From NCBI GenBank assembly GCA_020161665.1, contig JAIUPA010000041.1:1-64000 (forward strand): DNA of 64,000 bases. Reading direction: 5' to 3'. Below the pieces are notes generated by a model, which was given only the letters and a program-made list of their open reading frames with translations, searched no databases and had not been told where the DNA came from. A program made the translations under genes and the position numbers. How positions within the stretch are numbered: position 1 is the stretch's first letter; each line of letters begins with the position of its first letter. This document shows, one piece after another, positions 10,254 through 18,542 of this stretch. This DNA comes from Pseudomonadota bacterium. GTDB taxonomy: Bacteria; Pseudomonadota; Alphaproteobacteria; Rhizobiales; Rhizobiaceae.

Positions 10254-11744
10254 TTACTCGGCGCTGTCTTCCGCGGCCTTCTTCTTCGGAGCGGCCTTCT
10301 TCTTCGGAGCCGCAGCTTCTTCGCCTTCAGCGGCAGCTTCGGTCTTGGCAGCAGCCTTCTTCTTCGGCGCAGCCTTCTTCTTTTCTTCCGTCTTTTCAGC
10401 CGGAGCATCGCCTTCTTCGGCGAGCAGCTCTTCCTTCGTCACAACCTTGTCGGTGACGGAGATTTCAGAGAGCAGCTTGTCGATGACCTTCTCTTCGAAG
10501 ATCGGCGCACGCAGCGAAGCCGAAGCGCCGGGGGTGTTGCGGAAGTAATCCAGGATTTCCTTCTGCTGGCCCGGGAACTGGCGAAGCTGGTCGTACAGAG
10601 CGCGCTGCATTTCTTCTTCGGTCACGTCAACGCCACCCTTGGCGCCGATTTCCGACAGAACGAGGCCGAGGCGAACGCGACGCTGAGCCAGCTTCTGGTA
10701 CTCGGCGCGGGCTTCTTCTTCGGTCGTGTCTTCGTCAGCGAAGGTCTTGCCGGACTGGGCGAGATCGGTGTTCACCTGACGCCAGATGTTTTCGAACTCA
10801 GCAGCCACGAGGCCCTGCGGCACTTCAAACGTATACTGTTCGTCGAGCTGGTCGAGGATCTGACGCTTGACCTTCTGACGCGTAACCTGACCGAACTGGC
10901 TTTCGAGCTGTTCGCGGACGATCTGGCGCAGACGTTCAGCCGACTCAAGGCCAAGCTGGGCAGCCAGTTCGTCGTTGATTTCAACTGCAGCCGGAGCAGC
11001 CACTTCCTTGACGGTGATGTCGAAGGTGGCGTCCTTGCCAGCAAGGTTTGCAGCCGGGTATTCAGCCGGGAAGGTCACGGTGATGACCTTTTCGTCGCCA
11101 GCGGCGAGACCAACGAGCTGTTCTTCAAAGCCCGGAATGAAGCGGCCCGAACCGAGAACCAGTTCAGCGTCTTCAGCCGTGCCGCCATCAAAGGCCACGC
11201 CGTCAACCTTGCCGAGGTAGTTCATGGTCACGCGGTCGCCGTTTTCAGCCTTGCCGTCCTTCGTGGCATAGCTGCGGGCGCTTTCAGCGATCTTGAGAAC
11301 CTGCTCTTCGACTTCCGATTCCGGAATTTCGACAACTTCGCGAGTAACCTTGAGGCCTTCAACCGACTGCACTTCGAAAGCCGGGATGACTTCGTAGGAA
11401 ACGGTGAATTCGAGGTCGGCTTCAGCGGCGAGAATACGCTCGGCTTCGTCCTTGTCCTCGGTCATGGCGATATCGGGCTGCGTCGCAGACTTTTCGCCGC
11501 GCTCGGCGAGAATTTCGGTCGGCTTGGTGCGAACCAGTTCATTGACCAGATCGGCCACGATGGACTTGCCGTAAACCTTCTTCAGGTGTGCCGGCGGAAC
11601 CTTGCCCGGACGGAAACCATTGATACGGACCTTGTCCTTGACTTCGCCAAGACGCGCTTCCATTCCAGCAGCCAGCTCGGAAGCCGGGATGATGACCTTG
11701 ATTTCGCGCTTCAGCCCTTCAGCGAGCGTTTCGATAACCTGCAT
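10254..11744 (-). CDS. tig: trigger factor (ribosome-associated chaperone/PPIase)
   Basis: Trigger factor binds the ribosome exit tunnel and folds nascent chains. The N-terminal domain has the ribosome-binding signature GFRPGKVP near residues 43-50. The FKBP-type PPIase domain follows ([14 protein letters not shown], about 160-175; [16 protein letters not shown]). The helical C-terminal domain ends near residue 440. Beyond it is a lysine/alanine/proline-rich tail with three [12 protein letters not shown] repeats, about 50 residues, typical of Rhizobiales. The ATG at 11744 ([15 protein letters not shown]) matches family starts and has AAGG upstream, giving 496 residues. Confidence 0.96.
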   Translation of the reverse strand: MQVIETLAEGLKREIKVIIPASELAAGMEARLGEVKDKVRINGFRPGKVPPAHLKKVYGKSIVADLVNELVRTKPTEILAERGEKSATQPDIAMTEDKDEAERILAAEADLEFTVSYEVIPAFEVQSVEGLKVTREVVEIPESEVEEQVLKIAESARSYATKDGKAENGDRVTMNYLGKVDGVAFDGGTAEDAELVLGSGRFIPGFEEQLVGLAAGDEKVITVTFPAEYPAANLAGKDATFDITVKEVAAPAAVEINDELAAQLGLESAERLRQIVREQLESQFGQVTRQKVKRQILDQLDEQYTFEVPQGLVAAEFENIWRQVNTDLAQSGKTFADEDTTEEEARAEYQKLAQRRVRLGLVLSEIGAKGGVDVTEEEMQRALYDQLRQFPGQQKEILDYFRNTPGASASLRAPIFEEKVIDKLLSEISVTDKVVTKEELLAEEGDAPAEKTEEKKKAAPKKKAAAKTEAAAEGEEAAAPKKKAAPKKKAAEDSAE

Positions 11745-11923
11745 GTTTCTTACCTTTGTCTCGTGGCGACCGTGCCCGGGCACCCCTTGGTTTTCACGCG
11801 AGCACGACGCGGGAACCCTGTCCGCACGCTGCCTCATAATTCTTCAAGCATCTTGCACAGGCAAAATGACGCTCAGGCCTGCCTTCTGGCGATGAAAACA
11901 CCACCAATCCGGCCTGCCGCTTA

Positions 11924-12008
<85 letters not shown>

Positions 12009-12122
12009 GCCCGCAATAAGCAGCGTCCAGGAACGCAAAGCCCTTCCGGAGCGCGCGTCTCTATATCATCCGTTTCCACCGGCGCAAAGGAAAAATGAGG
12101 CTTTCATGACACAGGATTGCGC

Positions 12123-12704
12123 TTAGTAAAGCGGCTCTTCGTAAAGCGGCTTCCCATCCAGCATCAGGGCGCGGATGCTGGCCTGCCCGGCGGCAGAAAC
12201 GCGCGCAGCCACGCTCACGCGTCCTTCGTTGCGGGCGGATTCGATCTCGCGGCCCTCACCTTCGGGAACATAGTAGCGCTCGATGCCATAGGCGACTCGA
12301 AGATCGGCCCCGGTGCTGCGGTCCGGCACATAGGAAACCGTGCCTTTGAGAACCACCGTGCCCTCCGCCGGTGGAAGCGGATCAAAGGATGCCTGCATCA
12401 CCTTCCACAGGCCGCCCTCGCCCGGCGCAATGCGCACATGGATGGCCTGCCTCTTCTCTCCCAGCGGCCAGCTTCCGAAAACAAGGCTCGTTGGAATCTC
12501 CGCAATGTCATAGCTCAGCACCACATAGTCACCGCGCAAGAGATCGCGCGGATCGATCGGTGCCGTCTGCAACAACACCTCCTGCCCGTGACGCAGCACC
12601 GAGGCGCGGCTTTCCACCACATAAAGGATGGCCGCGCTTTGAAGCGCGGCGATAAGTGCCGCAACGACCAGCGGATAACGTGAGATCAATCCGAAGCGGT
12701 TCAT
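12123..12704 (-). CDS. GDYXXLXY-motif membrane-anchored protein
   Basis: The 193-residue protein has an N-terminal membrane helix (about residues 7-28) and then the signature GDYVVLSY near residue 59, which defines the GDYXXLXY domain family. These proteins are regularly encoded next to DUF2157 proteins. Here the start codon overlaps the stop of the upstream DUF2157 gene (ATGA), so translation is likely coupled and the two probably form one membrane complex. Function is not known. Confidence 0.85.
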   Translation of the reverse strand: MNRFGLISRYPLVVAALIAALQSAAILYVVESRASVLRHGQEVLLQTAPIDPRDLLRGDYVVLSYDIAEIPTSLVFGSWPLGEKRQAIHVRIAPGEGGLWKVMQASFDPLPPAEGTVVLKGTVSYVPDRSTGADLRVAYGIERYYVPEGEGREIESARNEGRVSVAARVSAAGQASIRALMLDGKPLYEEPLY

Positions 12705-13801
12705 GGCGCCAATGCCCTTTTCGCAGCGAAACGTTTTTCCAGGCGCGACACCAGAAAGGCGAGAACTGCCGCCACCAGCGAAGCCATCAGGAAAAAGCCG
12801 GATGTGCCGAGAATGCTGCCAATGGTCGTGACCCATACATCAAAGACGATGGCGGCAATTATGCTATAGGCGAGCCAGCGCACGCCGCCATGATCACGCC
12901 CGGCAAGCGCCAGTGCGCCAACAGCAATCAGCAGACCCGCAATGGCGGCCACCATCAGCGCCATCCCCTTATGGTACTCAATCAGAAGGATGAGCACGCC
13001 AAGCCCTGCCAGAAGCAAGGCATAAAAGGCCGGAACACCGCCCATGCGCCCGGCGAGCGTCGCCACCGGCGAAGCCGAAAGCGAAACGGCCGCCAGCAAG
13101 GCAAGGCCGAGCCCGGCGTAAACGACACCCAGAATGACGTTCTCATCCAGCGTATAAAGCCAGAAGGCCCAGCACAGCAGCATGAGAAAGGAAAACTGCG
13201 CAATCTTCGCGTCTTGAACCCAGCGCGAGAGCACCAGAATCAATGCCGCAAGCATAGGCGGAACCACCAGATTGATGATGGTGAACGCTCCATTCGAGGC
13301 ATCGAGAAGCGACCAGCAAAGTCCATAGGCAATCAGGCCGGCGGCAACCGCAACGGCAGACGAGCGGAAGAGACCGGCGGTCAGAACCGCAGCTCCCAGC
13401 CACACAGTCAGCATCTGCGTCATGTCACCCGCGATGTGATACATCTGCCCGGCAAGCGAAAGCCCGCCTCCGAAAGCGGCCGTTCCCAAAAGCAGCAAGG
13501 CTGCCCCGAGGACCGGCATGCCGCGCTGGTAGAAACGGGCGCCGCCAAGGTGAAAAATCCAGATCAATAGAATGACCCCGCCCAAGCGAACGATGCGGGG
13601 AATGACATCCCAGTTGGAGGACACGAACAGAAGCAGGGCCGCCGCCATGAAGGCCGCTGCCAGCATCAGGAGCACCTGACCGATACTGAAGCCATCGCGT
13701 CGTGTATCGAGATCACGCGAAAGGCGCTCCGCCGTCTCTGCCGGCAAAAGGCCGCGCTCGACCCAGCCCGCAAGTTCCCGCTTCACTTTCTGACGATACA
13801 T
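12701..13801 (-). CDS. DUF2157 multi-pass membrane protein
   Basis: A short N-terminal soluble helical region (residues 1-45, MYRQKVKRELAGWVERGLL in outline) precedes about ten hydrophobic helices. This is the DUF2157 layout. The 366-residue start at 13801 is supported by GAGG about ten bases upstream. The stop overlaps the GDYXXLXY gene start by four bases. Role unknown; the pairing with GDYXXLXY suggests a membrane complex of unknown activity. Confidence 0.85.
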   Translation of the reverse strand: MYRQKVKRELAGWVERGLLPAETAERLSRDLDTRRDGFSIGQVLLMLAAAFMAAALLLFVSSNWDVIPRIVRLGGVILLIWIFHLGGARFYQRGMPVLGAALLLLGTAAFGGGLSLAGQMYHIAGDMTQMLTVWLGAAVLTAGLFRSSAVAVAAGLIAYGLCWSLLDASNGAFTIINLVVPPMLAALILVLSRWVQDAKIAQFSFLMLLCWAFWLYTLDENVILGVVYAGLGLALLAAVSLSASPVATLAGRMGGVPAFYALLLAGLGVLILLIEYHKGMALMVAAIAGLLIAVGALALAGRDHGGVRWLAYSIIAAIVFDVWVTTIGSILGTSGFFLMASLVAAVLAFLVSRLEKRFAAKRALAP

Positions 13802-13919
13802 GGGAATTCGGCCTCGCCCCAAAACATGGCCCGATTTATCGCACGGGCACGGCCCACATTCAACGAAGCCGCAAAGGCAATTTCATGGCGTTGCAGCACC
13901 TTCGCGCGTGCGAAGAGCC

Positions 13920-14063
13920 ATGCACATGACGCATGGGGTCCATGCCGATATTGCACTGTTTATTCTTGAACGGCGGGATTATCTTGAAATCATGGAAGAG
14001 CAGTTGAGATCACTCGAAGGTTTCCGGCTCCACCAAAGGCGAGCAGTCACATTCTCGCCATAA
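13920..14063 (+). CDS. possible 47-residue protein
   Basis: A short frame, MHMTHGVHAD at the N-terminus with a central ERRDYLEIMEEQL helix, ends just before the small RNA region. GAAGAG lies upstream of the start. No family is recognised, and the composition does not clearly separate it from chance. It may instead be part of the promoter region of the small RNA or of the divergent DUF2157 gene. Confidence 0.2.
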   Translation: MHMTHGVHADIALFILERRDYLEIMEEQLRSLEGFRLHQRRAVTFSP

Positions 14064-14074
14064 TAATTGAGAAT

Positions 14075-14218
14075 TCCGCAACTTTGCGGCACGATCTTCG
14101 AAGCGCATCCTCCTCCTCCCGATGCCCTTCGATTCAGCTGGTGAGGCCATCCTCCTCCCAAGGCCCCAGCTTCCAAAATGACGCCCGCCGGATCCTCCCC
14201 CGGTGGGCGTTATTTTTT
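14075..14218 (+). ncRNA. small RNA with repeated anti-Shine-Dalgarno hairpin loops (cuckoo/CcsR- or AbcR-like)
   Basis: Four hairpins follow one another. (1) CCGCA/TGCGG at about 14077-14090. (2) GCATC/GATGC (14105-14125) with loop CTCCTCCTCCC. (3) GCTGG-tga-GGCC/GGCC-CCAGC (14137-14170) with loop ATCCTCCTCCCAA. (4) An 11-bp terminator stem (14181-14210) with loop ATCCTCCC and a T tract. Loops of CCUCCUCCC are complementary to Shine-Dalgarno sequences and are the hallmark of the cuckoo/CcsR RNAs; AbcR (alpha-r15) RNAs of Rhizobiales use similar motifs. The 5' end is uncertain; CATAAT near 14059 could be a -10 box. Two DUF1127 genes lie downstream, as in known cuckoo/CcsR loci. Confidence 0.72.
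14181..14218 (+). terminator. intrinsic terminator of the small RNA
   Basis: ACGCCCGCCGG pairs with CCGGTGGGCGT (11 pairs, one G-U) around the loop ATCCTCCC, followed by TATTTTTT. No protein-coding gene ends just upstream on this strand, which is the main argument that a non-coding transcript ends here. Confidence 0.85.
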
Positions 14219-14362
14219 GCCCAAACATTTCAATATATTATCATCACAACCAGCTCTCACCGCCCGATCACGAAGGCTATGCGAAGCTTTTCCAAAGCAT
14301 GACCAGACACGGCGACGGGATTGCACGTTTTTACGCCAATTCTTAAAAATCAGTGCGATATT

Positions 14363-14379
14363 TATGCGCTCAATGCATA
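14363..14379. promoter_or_regulatory. LysR-type operator candidate
   Basis: TATGC-N7-GCATA is a perfect dyad that contains the T-N11-A core of LysR-family binding sites. It lies about 185 bases before the first DUF1127 gene. In Brucella, DUF1127 genes and the small RNA abcR2 are reported targets of the LysR-type regulator VtlR, so this assignment is reasonable but untested. Confidence 0.4.
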
Positions 14380-14563
14380 GGTGCTATCCGCCGGGCACTC
14401 TAACCGATTTAAGTTCGGGGGCGTATATTGGCTTCATCGAATTCAGAGCGCACTGGTGCGAATGCGGCGCCCCTCCCAAGGCCAATCGCACCCGCTGAAC
14501 CCGCCGAATTCGATCGCCGAAACGGCCGCGATATGTCGGCCATCACGAGAGAAAGGCATGACC

Positions 14564-14710
14564 ATGAACATCGCACGCAGCATCCGTAACTGGCGCACCT
14601 ACCGTCAGACCGTTACCGAACTTCAGCGCATGACCGACCGCCAGCTCAGCGATCTGGGCATTGGTCGTTGCGACATCAACCGCGTTGCACGCGCTGCTGT
14701 CGCCCACTGA
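14564..14710 (+). CDS. DUF1127 small arginine-rich protein, copy 1
   Basis: The 48-residue basic protein has the DUF1127 pattern: an N-terminal RSIRNWRTYRQT helix, LQRMTDRQLSDLGI, and the C-terminal R.DI..VAR block. DUF1127 proteins in Rhizobiales affect phosphate, carbon and RNA metabolism; some bind RNA. The ATG at 14564 has AAAGG seven bases upstream; the ATG at 14558 would be too close. It is followed by its own terminator, so it is a single-gene unit. The 340 bases before it (14219-14563) hold a LysR-type dyad and no other gene. Confidence 0.88.
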   Translation: MNIARSIRNWRTYRQTVTELQRMTDRQLSDLGIGRCDINRVARAAVAH

Positions 14711-14732
14711 TCAGACATGACCTGAAATGTGA

Positions 14733-14765
14733 AACGCGGATGGGCTTGCCTCGTCCGCGTTTTTC
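14733..14765 (+). terminator. intrinsic terminator after DUF1127 copy 1
   Basis: AACGCGGA pairs with TCCGCGTT around a 13-base loop, followed by TTTC. Confidence 0.8.
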
Positions 14766-14989
14766 TTTGCGTATTGACGCGCTGCAAAATCAGGCACAAT
14801 ATGCACCCACACCGATATTGCGTGTCTATTTTTTAATCTCAGCTCAAATTTAGGCCAATATACTGCTTATTTGCATAGCAGCAGCATATTTTTTGCACTT
14901 CATGTCCTCGTCGCTTGGGCCTATATACGGGTCAATCACCGGTCACAGATGGCCGGAAACAAGTTTCAAAGAAAATACGAGGAAATATC

Positions 14990-15133
14990 ATGAACCCGAT
15001 CCGTATCGCCAAGAAGTGGCTCGCTTACCGTCGCACGCTCAACGAGCTTGGCTCGCTGTCCAATCATGCCCTGCATGACATTGGCCTGACCCGTTACGAC
15101 ATCCGTGACGTGGCTTCGCGCACCAATCGCTAA
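14990..15133 (+). CDS. DUF1127 small arginine-rich protein, copy 2
   Basis: The 47-residue protein (MNPIRIAKKWLAYRR at the N-terminus) has the same helix and the L..L....L.DIGLTRYDI ending as copy 1, but is clearly diverged from it. GAGGAA precedes the ATG at 14990. The 220-base leader is AT-rich, with a possible -10 TATATA near 14932. It is a paralogue rather than a recent duplicate of copy 1. Confidence 0.88.
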   Translation: MNPIRIAKKWLAYRRTLNELGSLSNHALHDIGLTRYDIRDVASRTNR

Positions 15134-15157
15134 GCGCTGACTGACTTTTGATTGAGT

Positions 15158-15201
15158 GAAGGCCGTGCATCTGGCGGGATGCGCGGCCTTCCTGCATTTT
15201 C
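15158..15201 (+). terminator. long hairpin after DUF1127 copy 2
   Basis: GAAGGCCG-TGCAT pairs with ATGCG-CGGCCTTC (13 pairs, one G-U) around an eight-base loop. The T run after it is weak (CCTGCATTTTC), so termination may be partial. Confidence 0.65.
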
Positions 15202-15261
15202 AAACCTTCTGAGGGGTTTGATCCAGTTCCTTTCCCGCCGCCTTTGCGGTATGGAACCGGC

Positions 15262-16677
15262 ATGAAACAGACCTCCTCGACCTTTGCCCCTATCCACGTC
15301 ATCGGTGGCGGCCTTGCCGGTAGCGAAGCCGCTTGGCAGATCGCCAATTCCGGTGTTCCCGTCATTCTTCACGAGATGCGCGGCGTGCGCGGCACAGATG
15401 CCCACCGCACCGATAGCCTTGCCGAACTGGTGTGCTCCAACTCCTTCCGCTCCGATGACGCGACATCCAATGCCGTTGGCGTCATTCATGCGGAAATGCG
15501 CATGGCCGGTTCGCTGATCATGGCTTGCGCCGATCGCCATCAGGTGCCCGCTGGCGGCGCGCTGGCCGTTGACCGCGATGGCTTCTCCGCCGCCGTGACG
15601 GAAGCGATCCATGCCCATCCGTTAATTACGGTGGTGCGCGAGGAAGTGACCGGCCTGCCGCCGAAGGAATGGGATCTGGCGGTCGTCGCCACCGGACCGT
15701 TGACCTCGGCTGCTTTGGCCGAAGCCATCCAGTCGCAGACGGGGCAGGATCAATTGGCCTTTTTCGACGCCATTGCGCCGATTGTCTATCGCGATAGCAT
15801 CGACATGGACATCTGCTGGTATCAGTCGCGTTACGACAAGGTGGGACCCGGCGGCACGGGCAAGGATTACATCAACTGCCCGATGGACGAGGCGCAGTAC
15901 AATGCCTTTGTCGACGCCCTGATTGCTGGCGATACCGTCGGCTTCCACGAATGGGAGGGTACGCCCTATTTCGATGGCTGCCTGCCCATTGAGATCATGG
16001 CGGCGCGCGGTCGGGAAACACTGCGTCATGGCCCCATGAAGCCCATGGGCCTCACCAACGCCCATAATCCGACCGTCAAGGCCTATGCCGTCGTTCAGCT
16101 TCGCCAGGACAACGCGCTTGGCACGCTTTACAATATGGTCGGTTTCCAGACGAAGCTGAAATATGGCGCGCAGGCCGAAATCTTCCGCCTGATCCCCGGT
16201 CTGCAGAATGCCGAATTCGCCCGCCTCGGCGGCCTGCACCGCAACACCTACATCCAGTCGCCGGTACTGCTGGATCGCTCGCTAACACTCAAGTCGCGAC
16301 CGGGACTGCGCTTTGCGGGTCAGATCACCGGCTGTGAAGGCTATGTGGAAAGCGCGTCCATCGGCCTTCTGGCCGGGCGGTTTGCCGCAGCCGAACGCAA
16401 GGGCAATGCCATCACCCCGCCCCCGCCGACAACGGCGCTTGGCTCCCTGCTGGGCCACATCACCGGCGGACATCTGGTCACGGACGAAGAGCCGGGCAAG
16501 CGCTCGTTCCAGCCGATGAACATCAATTTCGGTCTGTTCCCGGACCTTGAACCGGGTTCCATCGTCAAGCCGGAAGGCGTGAAGCGTTTTCGCGGCAAGG
16601 ATAAGGCACAGGTCAAGCGCCAATTGATCGCCGCCCGCGCGCTCGCCGATTGCAAGGCGTGGCTCGATCAGAGCTGA
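15262..16677 (+). CDS. trmFO: FADH2-dependent methylenetetrahydrofolate:tRNA (uracil-54) methyltransferase
   Basis: TrmFO makes 5-methyluridine at position 54 of tRNA using folate and FAD. Seen: FAD motif [16 protein letters not shown] (residues 12-27), the family blocks [17 protein letters not shown] and [26 protein letters not shown], and the C-terminal [16 protein letters not shown]. The ATG at 15262 (MKQTSSTF) gives 471 residues, the usual length. It runs tail to tail with the next gene, leaving four bases between the stop codons. Confidence 0.95.
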   Translation: MKQTSSTFAPIHVIGGGLAGSEAAWQIANSGVPVILHEMRGVRGTDAHRTDSLAELVCSNSFRSDDATSNAVGVIHAEMRMAGSLIMACADRHQVPAGGALAVDRDGFSAAVTEAIHAHPLITVVREEVTGLPPKEWDLAVVATGPLTSAALAEAIQSQTGQDQLAFFDAIAPIVYRDSIDMDICWYQSRYDKVGPGGTGKDYINCPMDEAQYNAFVDALIAGDTVGFHEWEGTPYFDGCLPIEIMAARGRETLRHGPMKPMGLTNAHNPTVKAYAVVQLRQDNALGTLYNMVGFQTKLKYGAQAEIFRLIPGLQNAEFARLGGLHRNTYIQSPVLLDRSLTLKSRPGLRFAGQITGCEGYVESASIGLLAGRFAAAERKGNAITPPPPTTALGSLLGHITGGHLVTDEEPGKRSFQPMNINFGLFPDLEPGSIVKPEGVKRFRGKDKAQVKRQLIAARALADCKAWLDQS

Positions 16678-16681
16678 CGCC

Positions 16682-17146
16682 TCAGGCGCTCTGCAACGGC
16701 GAGGCAGAACCATCCATCCGGTCTTCCGGGTGGATGTAATTGTCCAGAAGCCACAGCGACACTTCCGCCGCTTCACGCGTCGATCCGAATTCGAATACCC
16801 CCCGATAGGGCGGCAGGTTGGTGAATTCCATCTTGAAGCCCCGCCCGTTCGGCAAAGCCTCGACAAAGAAATGCCCCGGCTCGATCATGCGGCAGGCAAA
16901 ATGCCCTTTGATACGGCGCATAAAGCCCGCACGATTGTCAAAGGTGCGAATGAAGGCTGCACTTCCATCAGCGGTGAAGTGCAGGCTGCGGATCGGCTCA
17001 TTCGGGAAAGCGCGATTGAAGTCGATGAGCGCTGCGCCCATGTCGAAACTCGAATTATCCTCGTCCGCCGTCACGCGCGACGAGTAATAGGCAAGCACCA
17101 TCAACAGGAAGCCGATGAAGGCCCAACTCAGGATTGATGACAACAT
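16682..17146 (-). CDS. conserved single-span membrane protein of unknown function
   Basis: The 154-residue protein has one N-terminal helix (residues 3-21, ILSWAFIGFLLMVLAYYSS) followed by a globular domain rich in aromatic and charged residues. GGAGG lies seven bases before the ATG at 17146, so the start is well supported. I do not recognise the domain. It is preceded by a palindromic repeat element (17173-17252), so it is probably transcribed on its own. Confidence 0.75.
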   Translation of the reverse strand: MLSSILSWAFIGFLLMVLAYYSSRVTADEDNSSFDMGAALIDFNRAFPNEPIRSLHFTADGSAAFIRTFDNRAGFMRRIKGHFACRMIEPGHFFVEALPNGRGFKMEFTNLPPYRGVFEFGSTREAAEVSLWLLDNYIHPEDRMDGSASPLQSA

Positions 17147-17172
17147 GCTCGCCTCCAGAATGGACGGACTTC

Positions 17173-17252
17173 TCTAAAGCGTGCCGCTTTAAGTCTTTGG
17201 CTTATGCATGTCGTTATCGCAAAACCGCCACGCACTTTTGCGCGACATGCAT
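17173..17252. repeat. palindromic intergenic repeat, copy A
   Basis: The 45-bp core (17206-17250) runs from GCATGTCGTTATCGC to TTTTGCGCGACATGC and is an imperfect palindrome. It is joined through an AAGTCTTTGG spacer to a second small palindrome AAAGCG-TGC-CGCTTT. Copies B, C and D in this window share the core; B and D also share the spacer and AAAGCG box. Confidence 0.85.
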
Positions 17253-17305
17253 TAAGTGCTATCTCGACATATAGGGCGAGGCTTGCGCGAGAATAGTGAG
17301 AAGGC

Positions 17306-18142
17306 TCAGAAACGCCCGCGCATCAGGCAAACCGCCATGCGAAACTGGCGACGCAACTGCGAAAACTGCAACGGGCTGTCAAAAAGCCCGGCCTTGATGC
17401 GTACGGCCTTCTCCAACACCGGCCCCGCAATCGTAACGGGAAGATAGGCCGGAAAGAGCGACGGCGTAACCTTGCCAGCAGACCGGGCCTTGGCCAGATG
17501 CTCGCGCCCCAGACCGGCAAAGGCCTCGATGGCGGCACCGATGCGCGCCTTGTCCTTGCCTTCGAGGAAGGTTTCGCGATCAAGGCCGGTTGCCGCGAGA
17601 ATATCGAGCGGCAGGTAAAGCTGGCCCCGGCGGCTGTGATGCGGCATGAGCATCAGCAAACCGGCGATGGTCTGGGCAACGCCCGCATGGCCCGCCGTTT
17701 CCGCATGACTGGCCGCCGCCGAAGGATCGAGCACCAGACTGGAGAGTTGAATGAGCGCCGATGCCGTATGCCCCGCATAGGCTTCCAATGCGCCGCGGTT
17801 TTCAATCGGATCGTCATAAAGGTCGAAAATACGTGTTTCGATCAATTCGACGAGGGCCGAACCCGGCAAACGATGCGTTTCAATCGCGGCCAGAAGCCCC
17901 GCAGCAACCGGGTTCGACTGGCTTTCGCCATGGGCATTGCCTTCCAGAAGATCACGCCACCACTGCATGCGCACCTCACCGGGCAGCGGTTCACGCACAA
18001 GATCGCGGATGCGGGCAAGCTCTGCATTGAAGGCGTAAAGCGCAGCCAGGTCTTCACGCTTGTCTTCCGGCGACAGAAGGCAGGCGAGATAGCGGTCACG
18101 ATCCGTCTCGCGCAGCGCAGAAAGGCAGGGGGAAAGGCTCAT
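17306..18142 (-). CDS. squalene/phytoene synthase-fold protein, NDUFAF6-like
   Basis: The 278-residue protein belongs to the trans-isoprenyl diphosphate synthase superfamily but lacks the usual first Asp-rich motif: the matching place reads RIRDLVREPLPGEVRMQWW. The MQWWRDLLEG block resembles mitochondrial NDUFAF6, a complex I assembly factor, more than true phytoene synthases. No carotenoid or hopanoid genes are nearby. It follows the Mth938-domain gene (10-base gap), whose eukaryotic homologue NDUFAF3 is also a complex I assembly factor. A role in respiratory complex assembly is therefore the better guess than terpene synthesis. Confidence 0.8.
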   Translation of the reverse strand: MSLSPCLSALRETDRDRYLACLLSPEDKREDLAALYAFNAELARIRDLVREPLPGEVRMQWWRDLLEGNAHGESQSNPVAAGLLAAIETHRLPGSALVELIETRIFDLYDDPIENRGALEAYAGHTASALIQLSSLVLDPSAAASHAETAGHAGVAQTIAGLLMLMPHHSRRGQLYLPLDILAATGLDRETFLEGKDKARIGAAIEAFAGLGREHLAKARSAGKVTPSLFPAYLPVTIAGPVLEKAVRIKAGLFDSPLQFSQLRRQFRMAVCLMRGRF

Positions 18143-18152
18143 CTCAACGCTT

Positions 18153-18527
18153 TCAAATCGCGATTAGGGCCGCAGCCACGGCGCGCGATTCGGCCAGAAG
18201 GATATTGTAGGTCCGCACCGCCGCACCCGTATTCATGGGATCGCAAACAATCCCCTTCTCGCGCAAAGCCGTCCGCAAGGCTGGTGGAATGAAGCGCATC
18301 TCCTTGCCCGTGCCGATCAGCAAGACCTCGATCTTGCCGGTTTCAGCAAGAACCGGGGCGAACAGGTCCACCGTCAATTCGCTGTCGGCTGTGGCATCCC
18401 ATCCATGGATGCCCGACGGCAGAAACAGCAACGATCCGCGATGCGACATATCCGCGAAGCGAAACCCGCCATTGCCATAGGCATCGATGGGAGAGCTTCC
18501 CGGAAAATGCGCCTTGCGAAGCTCCAT
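18153..18527 (-). CDS. Mth938-like domain protein, NDUFAF3-like
   Basis: The 124-residue protein shows the Mth938/DUF498 pattern: an N-terminal GNGGFRF segment, LLFLPSGIHGW, then LLIGTGKEMRFIPPALR and the end MNTGAAVRTYNILLAE. Human NDUFAF3 belongs to this family. It sits between secDF and the NDUFAF6-like gene in one minus-strand series. The ATG at 18527 follows GGGGA at six bases; a GTG immediately before it is the alternative. Biochemical activity is unknown. Confidence 0.85.
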   Translation of the reverse strand: MELRKAHFPGSSPIDAYGNGGFRFADMSHRGSLLFLPSGIHGWDATADSELTVDLFAPVLAETGKIEVLLIGTGKEMRFIPPALRTALREKGIVCDPMNTGAAVRTYNILLAESRAVAAALIAI

Positions 18528-18542
18528 CACCGTTCCCCGCCT

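Noticed and set aside
14178..14498. 106-codon frame overlapping the small RNA terminator
   Set aside because: It starts inside a strong terminator and overlaps the LysR-type dyad; no coding signature.
17306..18142. Carotenoid or hopanoid biosynthesis gene
   Set aside because: The fold is right, but the first Asp-rich motif is missing and no other terpene gene is nearby; NDUFAF6-like is the better fit.
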